The notes under the pieces were generated by a model, which was given only the letters and a program-made list of their open reading frames with translations, ran no database searches and had not been told where the DNA came from. The translations under genes and the position numbers were made by a program. DNA of 64,000 nucleotides from Hippasteria phrygiana. Lineage: Eukaryota; Echinodermata; Asteroidea; Valvatida; Goniasteridae. The stretch is from NCBI GenBank assembly GCA_037893225.1, contig JAZGUH010000375.1:1674001-1738000 (forward strand), read 5' to 3'. Positions 11,190 to 22,178 of the stretch are shown piece after piece; position 1 is the stretch's first letter, and every line of letters starts with the position of its first letter.

Positions 11190-12027
11190 TAGTGCATACC
11201 CTTATGTCACAATAGTCGAGTGGGTTTTTCGGATAGATTCTTGCCGAACAGTTTTTTTCTACTTCGTACACCATAAAATTATCAAAAATTGTTGTTGGCA
11301 TTCTTTTGGCGGCCATCTTGGTATAATGGCGGCCATCTTGAAATCTGATGTCAAAAAGCTCTATTTTGTTCAATAATTTGCTTTTCTTTTCCCTATTTTT
11401 GTGTGAATTTGTGTGTGTGTGTGCTCTGACAACTCTTTAATATATTAAATCAACAACTCATAACCCAAGAAAGTTTGAAAATATATCACATTGAACAACC
11501 AGCCTATATTAAATCAAGATCAAGTGCTGAAATATATAGAAAAGCACGTGGCAGCCATTTTGAGCTTGGTAGCCATCTTGAAGCATATTTTAATCAATGT
11601 AATGTGCATATTTGACTGAGATCATTTATTATAACAAAGTAATGAGGTAAAGAAATTTAAAATATTTAGACAAATCAGATTTTTGGATGTTAAAACTACT
11701 AACATTTGCCGCCTATTTGAATTTGGCAGCCATCTTGGTAATGATATAGCAGCCATTTTGAATTCAGGAACCATCTTGGGTTATGAGTTGTTGATTTAAT
11801 ATATTAAAGAGTTGTCAGAGCACACACACAATTATTTTCACAAAGAAATATGGAAAATAAAAGCAAATTATTGAGCAAAATAAAGCTTTTTGACATCAGA
11901 TTTCAAGATGGCCGCCAAAAAAATGCCAACAACAATTTTTGATAATTTTATGATGTACTAAGTAGAAAAAACTGTTTGGCAAGATTCTATCCGAAAAGCC
12001 CACTCAATTACACAAGGGTATGCACTA
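11190..12027. mobile_element. Long foldback element with repeated GCCATCTTG words
   Basis: The outer ends are 'tagtgcatacccttatgt' and 'acacaagggtatgcacta', and the two arms (about 11190-11470 and 11775-12027) stay complementary over roughly 250 bp, including 'gttgttgatttaatatatta'. The central third is not paired. There is no open frame of note. The element interrupts copy 1 of the segmental duplication and is absent from copy 2, so it inserted afterwards or was lost from copy 2. Confidence 0.85.
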
Positions 12028-12339
12028 TTGAGGGCGTATCGGTACCGGTATGTGACGTACGACATGTGGAAAAGAACTTTTGCCTATACTGTTTCATGGT
12101 TATTTGATCGAAAAACGGCACTTGTCATACGCCTGTCATTATCGAATATTTTGCAAGCTTAACACGGTTTTATGGTATGTGTTAGCTGCTCGGAGTATTG
12201 GAAGGTGATAAACTCGTGTCCGAGGCGCCGACAGCCTGTTTATACATATGATGCACGATATGGGGCAGAGGGAACCCCACCTCTTTTGTGTTGGTCATTG
12301 TGTTCCCGGAATCTCAGGAATTCTTTTCAGATCTCTAGC

Positions 12340-12367
12340 GGGGGGGGGGGGGGGGGGGGGGGGGGGT
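12340..12367 (+). repeat. Poly-G tract
   Basis: An uninterrupted G run (about 26-28 bases). The frames reading through it have no other support. Confidence 0.85.
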
Positions 12368-13069
12368 GTTAGGTAACAGCAGTCTGGAGAGTGTATAGGG
12401 TATAGGGACAAAAGGGGGGTACCCCTCTGCCCCATATCGTGCTGGGTATATGTTTCTTGTATACCATTTAGTTACCATTATTTGTGATTTCTGGAGCGTA
12501 TAGACAAAGAAATGCAACGAAGCATTTGAGGTATAAGTCCCCGCGTGATATTTCCGTGACATCGCGTACGATAGTTCCGTGGACCCCCTCTCCTTTCAAA
12601 TATTATTTTGGCGGAAATAAATCGGGCAACTTTTTAAGTTAAAAAAGAAGCCAAACATGGTGGTACCCCATGAAATTATTTTCACTACGCAACTTGTAGC
12701 TGGTGTGTACATACCGCGTATTGAACAGTAAGCGCACATAATTGCGAAATACAAATACTCGTTTATTATTTAAATTACATGCTATATACCAGATATCAGC
12801 TAACTCAATAAAGCGTAACTTTTAGCAGTCTCATTATCATTAACCCTAACAGTCCTAAATTTCCACACACCCTACGGAGTTAGGGTTAAAGAAACGATAC
12901 GATTCCCACATAATAATACAGCTGCAAAAAAATGTAATGTTTTGAAATTATTCAGGTAAGTCAATTATTTTGTCGATATTTACAATACAGATATAAACAA
13001 CGTTTCTTTTACTTTATTTAAAACGTAGGCCTGCACGTACAACACATGTAGAATGCAGGAACATAAGCA

Positions 13070-13300
13070 GTGTTATTACACCTTCTAAATATTCATGAGC
13101 TGATGGTACCAATTCATTGGTCAGTGTACAAATACTACATGGTTAGAGGGGAAATAGGGCAATCTATTTTCCCCGAGGTAGTGGCTCCAGGCCTACCACC
13201 CCGAACCCGGCCGGTGAGGGGTGGTAGGCCTGTAGCCAGTACCGAGGGAAAAATGGATTCTCTATTTCCCCCGACACAAACCATGCAGTATTTGTTTCAT
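13070..13300. repeat. Palindromic repeat (empty-site copy)
   Basis: Arms 'gaaatagggcaatctatttt' and 'aaaaatggattctctatttc' flank a central inverted pair built on 'ggcctaccacccc'. The outer word 'caccttctaaatat' recurs at 13308, 13707 and, inverted, at 14125. This copy preserves the uninterrupted sequence 'gccagtaccgaggg' at 13235-13248, the pre-insertion form of the site occupied at about 14196-16345. Confidence 0.7.
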
Positions 13301-13329
13301 TGCACCTTCTAAATATCCATTCTGCTTCA

Positions 13330-13517
13330 GTGAATTAGCATAAAACCTGCCCAGCAATTCGTCCAGTTCCGTGTCTGACAGCGCATCCGAGACGTTTCTC
13401 TTCACAATATGCATTCAGCAGCTTCACCGATTTGTCTATAAATGGAGCATGTATTTCGGTGTCTTTATCGTAAAGAGAAGCGAATCGCGCGCGGTGTTGG
13501 ACGCGGCCATCTTGCAT
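13330..13517 (-). pseudogene. Second tyrosine-recombinase-like core-binding fragment
   Basis: On the minus strand, a frame containing LSDTELDELLGRFYAN matches the LTDSELDHFLSQFYAG pattern of the fragments at 1114-1335 and 27299-27520. Upstream, another frame (FIDKSVKLLNAYCEEK) supplies a helix of the expected kind, so at least one frameshift separates them. No catalytic domain follows. A more diverged and decayed member of the same family. Confidence 0.45.
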
Positions 13518-13571
13518 TTAGTTGTTATAGGATCGATATCCACTTCCCGTTTTTCCGTGCAGCACCGTGTG

Positions 13572-13840
13572 TATTAAAATACGTACACGATTGGATTTTG
13601 ACTCCGAGGGATGAGGTTGTAGGGAAAATAGTAAAAAATAACACCCCGGGAGATAGGCCTTTTTTGAAACAGCTAAATTTGTTTTGGCTGCGTCATTCTT
13701 GATTATTACACCTTCTAAATATTCATGAGCAACCCAAACAAATTTCGAAAAAATGCCTATCTCCCGGGGTGTAATTTTTTTTACTATTTTCCCTACAACC
13801 TCATCCCCCGGAGTCAAAATCCAATCATGTACGTAGGCCC
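13572..13840. repeat. Foldback repeat
   Basis: The arms 13572-13665 and 13753-13838 are reverse complements around 'accccgggagataggc' and 'ttttgactccgagg', with a short AT-rich centre holding 'caccttctaaatattcatga'. It is nested between the two copies of the surrounding palindromic repeat. Confidence 0.75.
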
Positions 13841-14212
13841 TATAGGACTGGGCCACAGCGCTACGAGTACAAGTATGAGAAACACAAACACGTTCAATTT
13901 CTACAATTACAACGTGAAAATTCACCAGTAGACTCCTAGTAAAGAAAAAGAAAACTGTAAAATATGTTGAATTTTTTCGGATATTTCCGTTTCAGTTATT
14001 GAAGGAAGTTTAACTGCATTTGCATGAAAAATGGACTAAAGTTGGACATGGAATCTAAACAGGTAGGCCTAAGTCATATTTTTTTTTTTACATTTCATAA
14101 TTGGTACCATTAGCTCATAAATATTTAGAAGGTGCAATAAAACAAATACTACATGGTTTGTGTCGGGGGAAATAGAGCATCAATTTTTCCCTCGGTATAG
14201 AGTACCGAAGTC

Positions 14213-16221
14213 TAGTGCTGTAGTCGAGTCCGAGTCCGAGTCCGAGTCCTTGGGTTTGAGTCCGAGTCCGAGTCCCTAGGGTTCGAGTCCGAGTCCGAGT
14301 CCTTGTGTCCTGGTCCGAGTCCTTTTGTGAATCTCAAGTACATGTACAGTGTTCTCGTTGACACCGAGACAGTACACAAATACTACACAGCATGGTTAAA
14401 AAGGGTATTTACGGTAATAAGAGGCTTAGAGAGACTTTTAACACCTATGCGCCTATCAATTGCTTCCCCCACCCCTCCCTCCCCCCGGGCTGCCCCACCC
14501 AAGATGTGGGGATTGTCACTTTTGAAGTGACCAAATCCCCACCCCTGGGGCAAAATGTTAGTGACAATCCCCGACATATATGGGTGGGGCACCCCCACAT
14601 CATGGTTTTAACTTCTGATGATGGGGAAACAATGGCAAAATGAGTGACCAAAATCCCAACCCTGGGGCTTGAAAAACGTGACCAAACCCCCACATAAGAC
14701 CTGGGGCAGCCCGGGGGGAGGGGTGGGGGAAGCAATTGATAGGCATTATTGAATGACATTTAAATATAACCTATAAATAAAGTCCATACATGACAAACAT
14801 ATGTATGTGATTTGGGGCACATAAACACCTGCAAATATTGTCTAGTACTTTACTCAAGCGAAAAATCCCTGAAACAAATTGGATTTGCACAGTAGTTTGA
14901 GAAACTTCAAAGGAACCTTGCCGTGACACAACCTTGTGAAATTACTTTCAGTCATTATTATTTGAGATTATAAAGAAAAACTAATGGGCTTTGTGATGAT
15001 ACTGAACTATCCCAGTACCAATTTGAAAATATGACGTCAAAGAAATAACACCTACTGCAACCGTGCAGAGAACATGTTTAAAAAATAGCTTTGAACAAAA
15101 ATCACGCGTTGCATGTGCCTCTAACGTCACCATAAAAACGTCGATTTTTTCAACTTTATCTGTCTTTTTTCTAAACCAAAATTGCCCCTGGAGATTTAAT
15201 TATACTGAAAAATACAAAAATGTATTCAACCAGATTTGTTTTACTTCAACCAATGATTAGTTTGATTACTCAAAAACTGGTATTGAAAAAACATTCCTCT
15301 TTAGCAGGGCTGTAGTCGAGTCCCGATGTGAGTCTGATGACAAGTAGTAGGTCAAACTTTAGCTTTAACATAATTTTGCAATGATTTTTATTTAAATTGT
15401 AATACACGAACTATTTTAGCAGACAAAACAAAATATGAGAATGTTTCTATGGTGCAGAAATTTAAATAAGTACTTCACAATTTTGAAATGTAGAAGATTA
15501 ATGATGTCATGAATATCAGTTGGGAAGTATTGCTAGTACAAGCCTACTAGCGCGAAATAGATTTTTGTAAATGAATCACTTTCGGCCAATCAAAACGTGT
15601 ACGCGCACTACATTACAACCGGTATTCCGTCTTCCGTATTCGCAAGTAATGGACGTCGAGCACCAGCCACATGACGTTGCGGCTCGACTGGCAACTACAC
15701 GACCGCGCCTTCGCGCATGCATGCAGCGCATTCGATCGCACACACACGTACGTACAGCGAGCAAACGGCGAATTCATGCCATGTTTAATCCGGTACAGTC
15801 TCCGCGCGTCGCTGTTGGACCGACGTCTCGTCAGGCAAACCGTCCATACCTCACGTACTGAGCTCGTATACGTGTACTCACCTCGTCCCCAGGGTCTACT
15901 TTCATCCTCGTTCTGGAAGCGTATTGTTCGAACACTATGGGGACGAGGTTGACGCGTACTGTACTACCGAATTAAGTACATGTGTGTGCAGGCTACTGAC
16001 GGGATTTGCGAACTAAACACTCCGACTTCGTTACAAAATTGCGGTAAAATTTAAGGTAAAAATCGGCTTTTTGGGCCGGACTCGGGCCGAGTCCTCGAGC
16101 TGGTCGAGTCCTTATTGTCCGAGTTCGAGTCCAAGTCCAAGACCGAGTCCTGACTGTCCGAGTCCGAGTCCGAGTCCTTGAAAATCGGGAATCGAGTCCG
16201 GACTCGAGTCCTCCAGCACTG
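14213..16221. mobile_element. Non-autonomous hAT-type element with GAGTCC arrays
   Basis: The inserted segment begins TAGTGCTGTAGTCGAG and ends CTCCAGCACTG. It is flanked on both sides by the 8-bp duplication CCGAAGTC (14205-14212 and 16222-16229), the hallmark of hAT transposition. Both subterminal regions carry arrays of 'gagtccgagtcc', a common place for hAT transposase-binding repeats. No transposase is encoded, and another palindromic element (14448-14745) sits inside. Confidence 0.88.
14448..14745. mobile_element. MITE with GC-rich inverted ends
   Basis: The ends are 'gcgcctatcaattgcttccc' and 'gggggaagcaattgataggc', continuing as 'cccgggctgcccca' and its complement. The interior repeats 'tgaccaaatccccac' words. 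It lies inside the hAT element and is the innermost layer of the nest. A partial relative occurs at about 48295-48350. Confidence 0.85.
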
Positions 16222-16394
16222 CCGAAGTCTGACGTCAGTTGCCGCGGCAATGGTTCCAAACACATGCAGTTTAGAATGTATTCTGGTTCCAAACATTGCA
16301 TTGATTGACGTCATCACTTCGGTACTCTATACTGGCTACATCAGCCGTAACACCCCTCACCCTCCGGGTTCGGGGTGGTAGACCTGTAGCCAGA

Positions 16395-17130
16395 TATATA
16401 TGATTTGTCATAATTACCGGGACTCTTGCCAAGAAATACAAATAATGGCGTTTCTATTATTTACAAATTATACACGAATTTATTATTTCAGTTTAATTCC
16501 TGCGCTTCCATTTTTACAACTAGGAATTATCGTCCAAAATGTCATTTCACATTCTAAAACGGTCTTAAATTTCACTCTAATGTAGGCCCTAATCCTGTCG
16601 TTGGATATATTTACTTGATTTCTCTAAAATATCTCGCAAGCCATTAATTAGTTCTCGTATTCACATTAAATGCATCTCGGAATTCCAATTCCATTCATTA
16701 ATCCCATATATGCAATTCCAGTATCTAAAATATCCAACATTAAGGCCTGATTACATACAACTGGCAATAAACATTCAAATACTTGTCTATTTAGTCAATT
16801 GAATTAACATAGAATAATCCGACAACTTCCTTAGTTTTTCACGGCATTAAACAAACGAATTAAACAGTCATTCTTTAAAAACAATACTACGGCACTAATC
16901 ACCAAAGTTTCTTAGCGTAAATCGAATCAAAACTATAGAAATTCATAAACTTGGATATTCAAGGTGCAACAAATACAAAAACGAACACGAAGATGCATAT
17001 AAATCGGCACTCAAAAATACATGTCAATCGACACTCAAATTTACTTGTAAATAGACACTCAAAATTACGTGTGAATCCGCACTAACATAATTATACGAAA
17101 ATGATTCAATGTAAAATTTCAACAATACTT
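16395..17130. repeat. AT-rich stretch with four ~30-bp tandem repeats
   Basis: Between about 16990 and 17085 the word 'gacactcaaatttacttgta' recurs with variation at roughly 30-bp spacing. The rest is AT-rich intergenic sequence with no recognised gene. Confidence 0.5.
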
Positions 17131-17149
17131 ATATGGTCTTGCTAAATAA

Positions 17150-17710
17150 TACTACTCAGATGCTCAGTTCACCCCGCCTATCAAGATCATCCACACCCAG
17201 GGATAAACCGATCCAGGCTAACTGGTCACGGCGTTGCGAGATGCGGGTTGCGGTAAACGGAGCCTACCCGCCCGGTGAGCTAACGATGAATAACCAGCGG
17301 CGTCCAATTACCATCCGGATCCAACCGTTTGACCAGGGTCCGGAGCATCACTGCCGCCAAGATCAGTTTATGTAAATCCATAAAGTGACATAGGGACCAT
17401 GACTGTCATTGTCACGCCGACATATGCTTGTCCGAGCCACACCCAAGAAGCCTCACAGAACTGCAGTTTCCTGTGCTGGTGGCCAAGGGATGGCACAAGC
17501 TGCCAAAAATGGCTTTGCCAGCATGCACTCCAACCACACTGTTCATTCTGAAACAGCTTTAGCAAAAACTCCCTCACACCTACTTATTCCATCCTTATGT
17601 AAGTCCACACCTACATTCAGTACATACTGGGAGTGCACTCAGGCACGCCCACCAAATTCCCAGTCTAGGCTGGGGCTAAATCACAAAACACAAGTATACA
17701 ATTGTTAATA
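17150..17710. other. GC-rich island of unknown nature
   Basis: Base composition changes sharply against AT-rich flanks. The short open frames on both strands show no family signature. I see no rRNA, snRNA or transposon hallmark. It may be a decayed retroelement or a foreign insert. Confidence 0.3.
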
Positions 17711-18259
17711 ACAATCATGGTCCCACTAACCCTCTGGTAAAAGTGAATAACTTTTTAAACAGGTGCCTTTCACCCAAACTCGGCTGTAACAAACTGCGTA
17801 GGTAAATTTAAATACCTCCCCAAAGTGAACAAAGAAGACTGGCGGAAGCGAGATTCGAACTTACGACCTCCGAAATACCTTCCACCCAAACTTAGCTGTG
17901 ACATGATTGTTTGTAGATTGTTGTTCGGTTGTAATAGCATTGGATCAAACTTTTGTTTTCATATTTATAAAAATTGTTACCAATTTCAGTTGCCTGCTAC
18001 CGTTTACATCGCTCAGCAGCGAAGGGGTTTGTCAATATCCAATCAAATATTTCGTCACCGTTTTCATTTTGAAGAAAAGGCGTTTTCGAGATAATCGCAA
18101 GGGAAGTTTCTTCTATTTTCAAACTGCAAAAAGTACTACTTTGCAACAACTTTGTGCAGTAAGGAAACATTCACATGATTCTATGAGAGGTGAATTTGTA
18201 CGTGAACCCAGTAGTTAGAATTAACACTGTGGTTAATTAGCCTAAATTAAATAGTAAAG

Positions 18260-18680
18260 ATGTGTGTCCCTTCGTAAAAAACGCAAATTCAGGTTTTCTT
18301 ACATTGTGGCCCTTTCTGTTCAATGTGTTTTTCCATATGGAAGGGGCGCACTTGTTTACGTGCGCGCAGCTGAGAATGTAACAGAGATGTGTGTCTCTTC
18401 GTGAAAACGAAAATCTCGGTTGACCTACTTTTACGCCTTTCCGTGCAATATGTTTTGTACGCGTTCAAGGGGCAGGCATCTTTGCGTCTCTTCGTGAAAA
18501 CGCAAAATGCAATTATCGAGATGTCTGCCCATTGCATAATTAATGTAATGTTTTAATTAATGATGTTTTGCTTACAGAAGCATGTCAACATGGTTAAGTA
18601 GAGTGTTTTAAAGCAAAATAGTGAAAAACATCAAAATCGAATAAATTGTCATGTGTGTCTCTTCGTGAAAACGGTGACGA
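18260..18680 (+). repeat. Four dispersed copies of TGTCTCTTCGTGAAAACG
   Basis: The word occurs near 18264, 18390, 18484 and 18655, three times nearly perfectly, separated by about 95-170 bp of unrelated sequence. It is not a tandem array. No known motif is assigned. Confidence 0.6.
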
Positions 18681-18916
18681 TTTAGCATATGGAATAGCCG
18701 CTTGTGCAACGCGACGATGCAATGCGACGGATATGATACTCAATCTATCAAATCTTAGACGAGGTGTTGATCTGCTGTCCTGTTTTATCTAAACTACTTA
18801 TATACGCTTGCGTGGTTTTCTAATAATTATCAAATAAAGATGAATACACCTAAACATTAATCAATCATTGATTATATTAAACAATTATGCATCATAATTC
18901 TGTTATAAATTTGGCA

Positions 18917-19133
18917 ATACCGGTACACTGTAAAAAGTTGGTCAAAATGGGTTGATATTTTTCCCAATGTTGGACAACATATCAACAACCCAAAATCTTG
19001 GGCAAATTCTTCCCAATAGTTGGTCCATTTTTACCTGAATTAACCAACAATGTGGTAAATTAATACCAATGTTGGCTGAATAACACTTGCCCAAATATGT
19101 TTTACCTAACGTTTTTACAGTGTATACAGTGTT
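18917..19133. mobile_element. MITE with CACTGTAAAAA ends
   Basis: The ends are 'acactgtaaaaa' and 'tttttacagtgt', and the interior has several short inverted words (ccaacattg, caatgttgg). It interrupts sequence that is continuous near 4775 in duplication copy 1, so the insertion followed the duplication or was lost there. Confidence 0.75.
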
Positions 19134-19212
19134 GTATAACTGGGGTGAAACTTCTGTGGGGGAGGTGGGTACCCGGAGGTACTTACATTTTATCAAGATT
19201 TCAAATGGGAGG

Positions 19213-19540
19213 GGGGCACCGGGGCACCGGGGCACCGGGGCACCGGGGCACCGGGGCACCGGGGCACCGGGGCACCGGGGCACCGGGGCACCGGGGCACC
19301 GGGGCACCGGGGCACCGGGGCACCGGGGCACCGGGGCACCGGGGCACCGGGGCACCGGGGCACCGGGGCACCGGGGCACCGGGGCACCGGGGCACCGGGG
19401 CACCGGGGCACCGGGGCACCGGGGCACCGGGGCACCGGGGCACCGGGGCACCGGGGCACCGGGGCACCGGGGCACCGGGGCACCGGGGCACCGGGGCACC
19501 GGGGCACCGGGGCACCGGGGCACCGGGGCACCGGGGCACA
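19213..19540 (+). repeat. Minisatellite (GGGGCACC) x 41
   Basis: Forty-one consecutive 8-bp units: forty are exactly GGGGCACC and the last is GGGGCACA. They are followed by GACGTCAGCT. Because 8 is not a multiple of 3, all six frames stay open and encode a repeating octapeptide, which explains the spurious long frames here. Perfect homogeneity points to recent expansion. The paralogous site in copy 1 has one unit. Confidence 0.97.
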
Positions 19541-19679
19541 GACGTCAGCTAGGGGCGTGCAACCTCCCCCCCCCCGTAGTTACGCCACTGTACCGGTAGC
19601 ATTATACATTATATTCCAATTGGTATTCGACTTTTGCACAAGCCGGTAGTGCTGGAGCCCGAGCCCCAAGATATGCTTT

Positions 19680-21150
19680 CACGCCGTGGTTAACCGGGGC
19701 TTTTGAAAAGCTTGCCTAAATGAGACTGTGTTTTCACATCTCAAAACAGTTACTCCTTTTTCTTTTCAATCAAATACAATAGGATTTCTCGGCCAATTTC
19801 ACCATGTTTTCGTTCATTTAACGCGTGGCTCATTCAATTTAGATTCAAATTAAATGATCACGCAGATCGTCATTCTACAATCAAAATAAATCATTCAAAT
19901 TCACTATCCGAGCATTCTATTTTCTTTTGGCTTCACTCGTGCCTTTAAAAGATGCATTCAAATTGAAAGTATCGTATAGGCCTATTGTTCCTTCAATTTC
20001 GTCTGGAGCATGCAGCAGTTAAGGGGTTGATCGGGCACTAATTTTCATTAATGGGCAGACATATTTCCCCTTTTTTTTCAAGCATCTTTTCCTGCATGTC
20101 CACATTCCTGCATGTCCGTATATTCCTATAAAAGTCTGAGTTACCTCAACGTAAATCATATCTGACGTCTTCAATCCGTAGAGGCACACCTCTCTTACGT
20201 AACGAAGTCTTTAGACAGATAAGATGGCGAGCCTACGGGAGGAGAGGTGTGATCGTCTGATGGAATCGGCCCACGAAAACAAATTACCTAAGAGAAGTGT
20301 TCCCGATGGTACAGCCATTGCCAAACATACATGCCCCAATGTCTTGCACATGAAGAGATCGATGGGTGAATCAGAACGAAAAAGAACGCTAAACAAAGTT
20401 AAAAAGTTAAGGGATTCATACACATACAGATGCCCATAAACTTTTTGCTCAAACTTGGAAACAAACAAAGATCAACAGCGAAAAAGAAAATTCCCAGCGT
20501 TTTTTAATTTCATTAGTTCGTTACATCATCCATCCTACATATCGGTTCAGATGTTACACTATAAATGTTTTAAAAATGTCCATAATTTATGTTTACAAAA
20601 CCCTCAGAAGACAATAGGAAAATATATCAATTAAAAGATCTTATCAGTTTGAATGAACATTTTAATGAAAATGATTGCCCATAAACGAAAAGAAAAGCAT
20701 GGCTATACGTGATATGCACACCGACGTTCGCTAATTTGAATGCTTCAACCGTCAAAGGATGTCGCAAAACTCAATGTAAGAATGCTACAAGTGAAGTCTT
20801 GAATCCACCAAAACGAAATAGAATACCCCTAAACGAAAACGAACATTGGGAACAAATCTTGGGTGCTTAAAATTGAAATTAAATGCCCAAACAGTGAAAA
20901 GGAAACCTTAATTTGATCAGATGTGTAAAAACCACGCGAATTTGAATGACCAAAAACGAAAATTATCAGAAAAATTCACAAATTGGCCGGGTAAATTTAG
21001 TACACAGGTGAGCAAAGTTTAAACCTTTGTTGTGATATTTATAGTGTGCAAAGGCTATTTCCGCCAATAAAAAAGAGTCGTAGCCGAAATGAAAAGTGTC
21101 CGGTTTGGACACGGCCTCGTAGCCTGAATTGTGCTGTGTTCTTGGAAGTA
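19680..21150. repeat. Copy-2-specific insertion with degenerate inverted AT-rich arms
   Basis: Short words such as 'cattcaattt', 'aaaacgaaaat' and 'ggccaatttcacc' recur inverted towards the two sides (for example about 19790 against about 20980). A related stretch is at 32890-33250. A 71-codon frame (20224-20439) in the centre starts at ATGGCGAGC but resembles nothing I know. Best read as a large, old non-autonomous element. Confidence 0.4.
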
Positions 21151-21364
21151 ACTAAAGATAATTATATATACTCGCGTTAAATATTTCTTTTTTATATTAC
21201 GTATTTATGTTATGTTGACAAGTTAAGACATTTCAGTAATTGAAAAGAACCGCAATGTGGGTTTATTTTAAACCATCGCGATACATCCCTAAATTTGTTT
21301 ACATACTACATGTACATGTATTATTAGTGTCATTTTTTTGGAAAATCTGTGTCCACTAACTGTA

Positions 21365-21855
21365 TTTAAAGGCTGTGTACATGCATGATTGGTCATTGTT
21401 TGAATTTTCAAAAATGGGCGGATTTGGGGATTAGTATGTTATAGGAAATATCGTTCCACTCACCTGTTCAAAGTTTTGCGTTGTTGGATGGCGAAAAAAC
21501 CGAGAGAAAAACGGCGCTCGTTTTCAACCGTCGGGCGGATGATAGCCTTTAGTCAAGGTGCGTGTGGCTACCAGCTGGACGCGCCCTGAATGCCAGCATG
21601 TCCATCCAGCGCGTCACTCGTCCGGGTAGTAGCCACGCGCACCTTGACTAAAGGCTACAGGGCAGTTTTCCAACGATTTCCAGCTGGAAATCGTTGGAAG
21701 ACGATATCAATTTCCACTTTTCTTGACAACGACAGCACACCTGGTGCCATAATTTCACAGCAGGATTGAGACTACTATCAATACAGTCTAGTAAGGTATT
21801 TCGTAATAATTCAGTAAAAAATAATTGAGAATTACCAATCGTGTACACTACTTTT
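21365..21855. repeat. Dispersed repeat family R1, copy a
   Basis: The left part (21370-21535, 'gaaatatcgttccactcacc', 'aaccgtcgggcgg') matches 31303-31475. The right part (21668-21845, 'cgacagcacacctggtgcca') matches 31893-32070, 36345-36480 and, inverted, 38935-39000. Between them is a separate palindrome (21544-21656) with ends 'agcctttagtcaaggtgcg' and its complement. Confidence 0.7.
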
Positions 21856-22178
21856 AACCCAGGGTAAAAAACTCCACGCTAATGCAAACTTGAAGTGAAT
21901 TTTATGCCGTCGGCAATGGTCCTTTCATTACGACGGTCCCCCGTTACCATGACGAATGTGCTTTGCTTTCAAATTTGCCTTAAATGTGAACCGGGTTTAA
22001 AATCTACTATAGATAAAAGCAAGAAGTTCTTTTCTGAATAGAAAGTTTATCCCCCGCCGTGAAATCGATGGTTACTCCCAGCAACGATGTCTGATTTGGA
22101 GGAGCTTGCGTAATACCCAATTTCAAAAGCCAGTGACGTGTGTTACACAATGTCGTGCAATTGGTCGATTCATTAACA

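Larger units (their letters stand above)
3690..13045. repeat. Segmental duplication, copy 1 (with GPCR gene)
   Basis: Collinear similarity with about 17900-27010 can be followed by eye through blocks on both sides of the GPCR gene: 3690-4330, 4770-5580, the gene itself, 6780-8840, 10760-11100 and 12680-13040. Copy 1 alone carries the 838-bp foldback at 11190-12027, the flanking poly-G tract, and unmatched DNA at about 8850-10760. The two copies are in direct orientation. The exact breakpoints need an alignment. Confidence 0.8.
14198..16346. mobile_element. TA-target MITE split by a hAT element
   Basis: The MITE parts are 14198-14212 (tagagtaccgaagtc) and 16222 to about 16345 (ending ttcggtactcta). 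It lies within 'cggTA...TActgg'; the empty site 'cggtactgg' is present, inverted, at 13235-13248. An unsplit copy of the same MITE occurs at 62162-62277. The TA duplication and TAGAGTACC ends fit a Tc1/mariner-type MITE. Confidence 0.85.

Noticed and set aside
18942..19599. Long open frames on both strands encoding repeating Pro/Cys/Gly/His octapeptides
   Set aside because: They result from the GGGGCACC minisatellite, whose 8-bp unit leaves all frames open. There is no start context or conserved domain.
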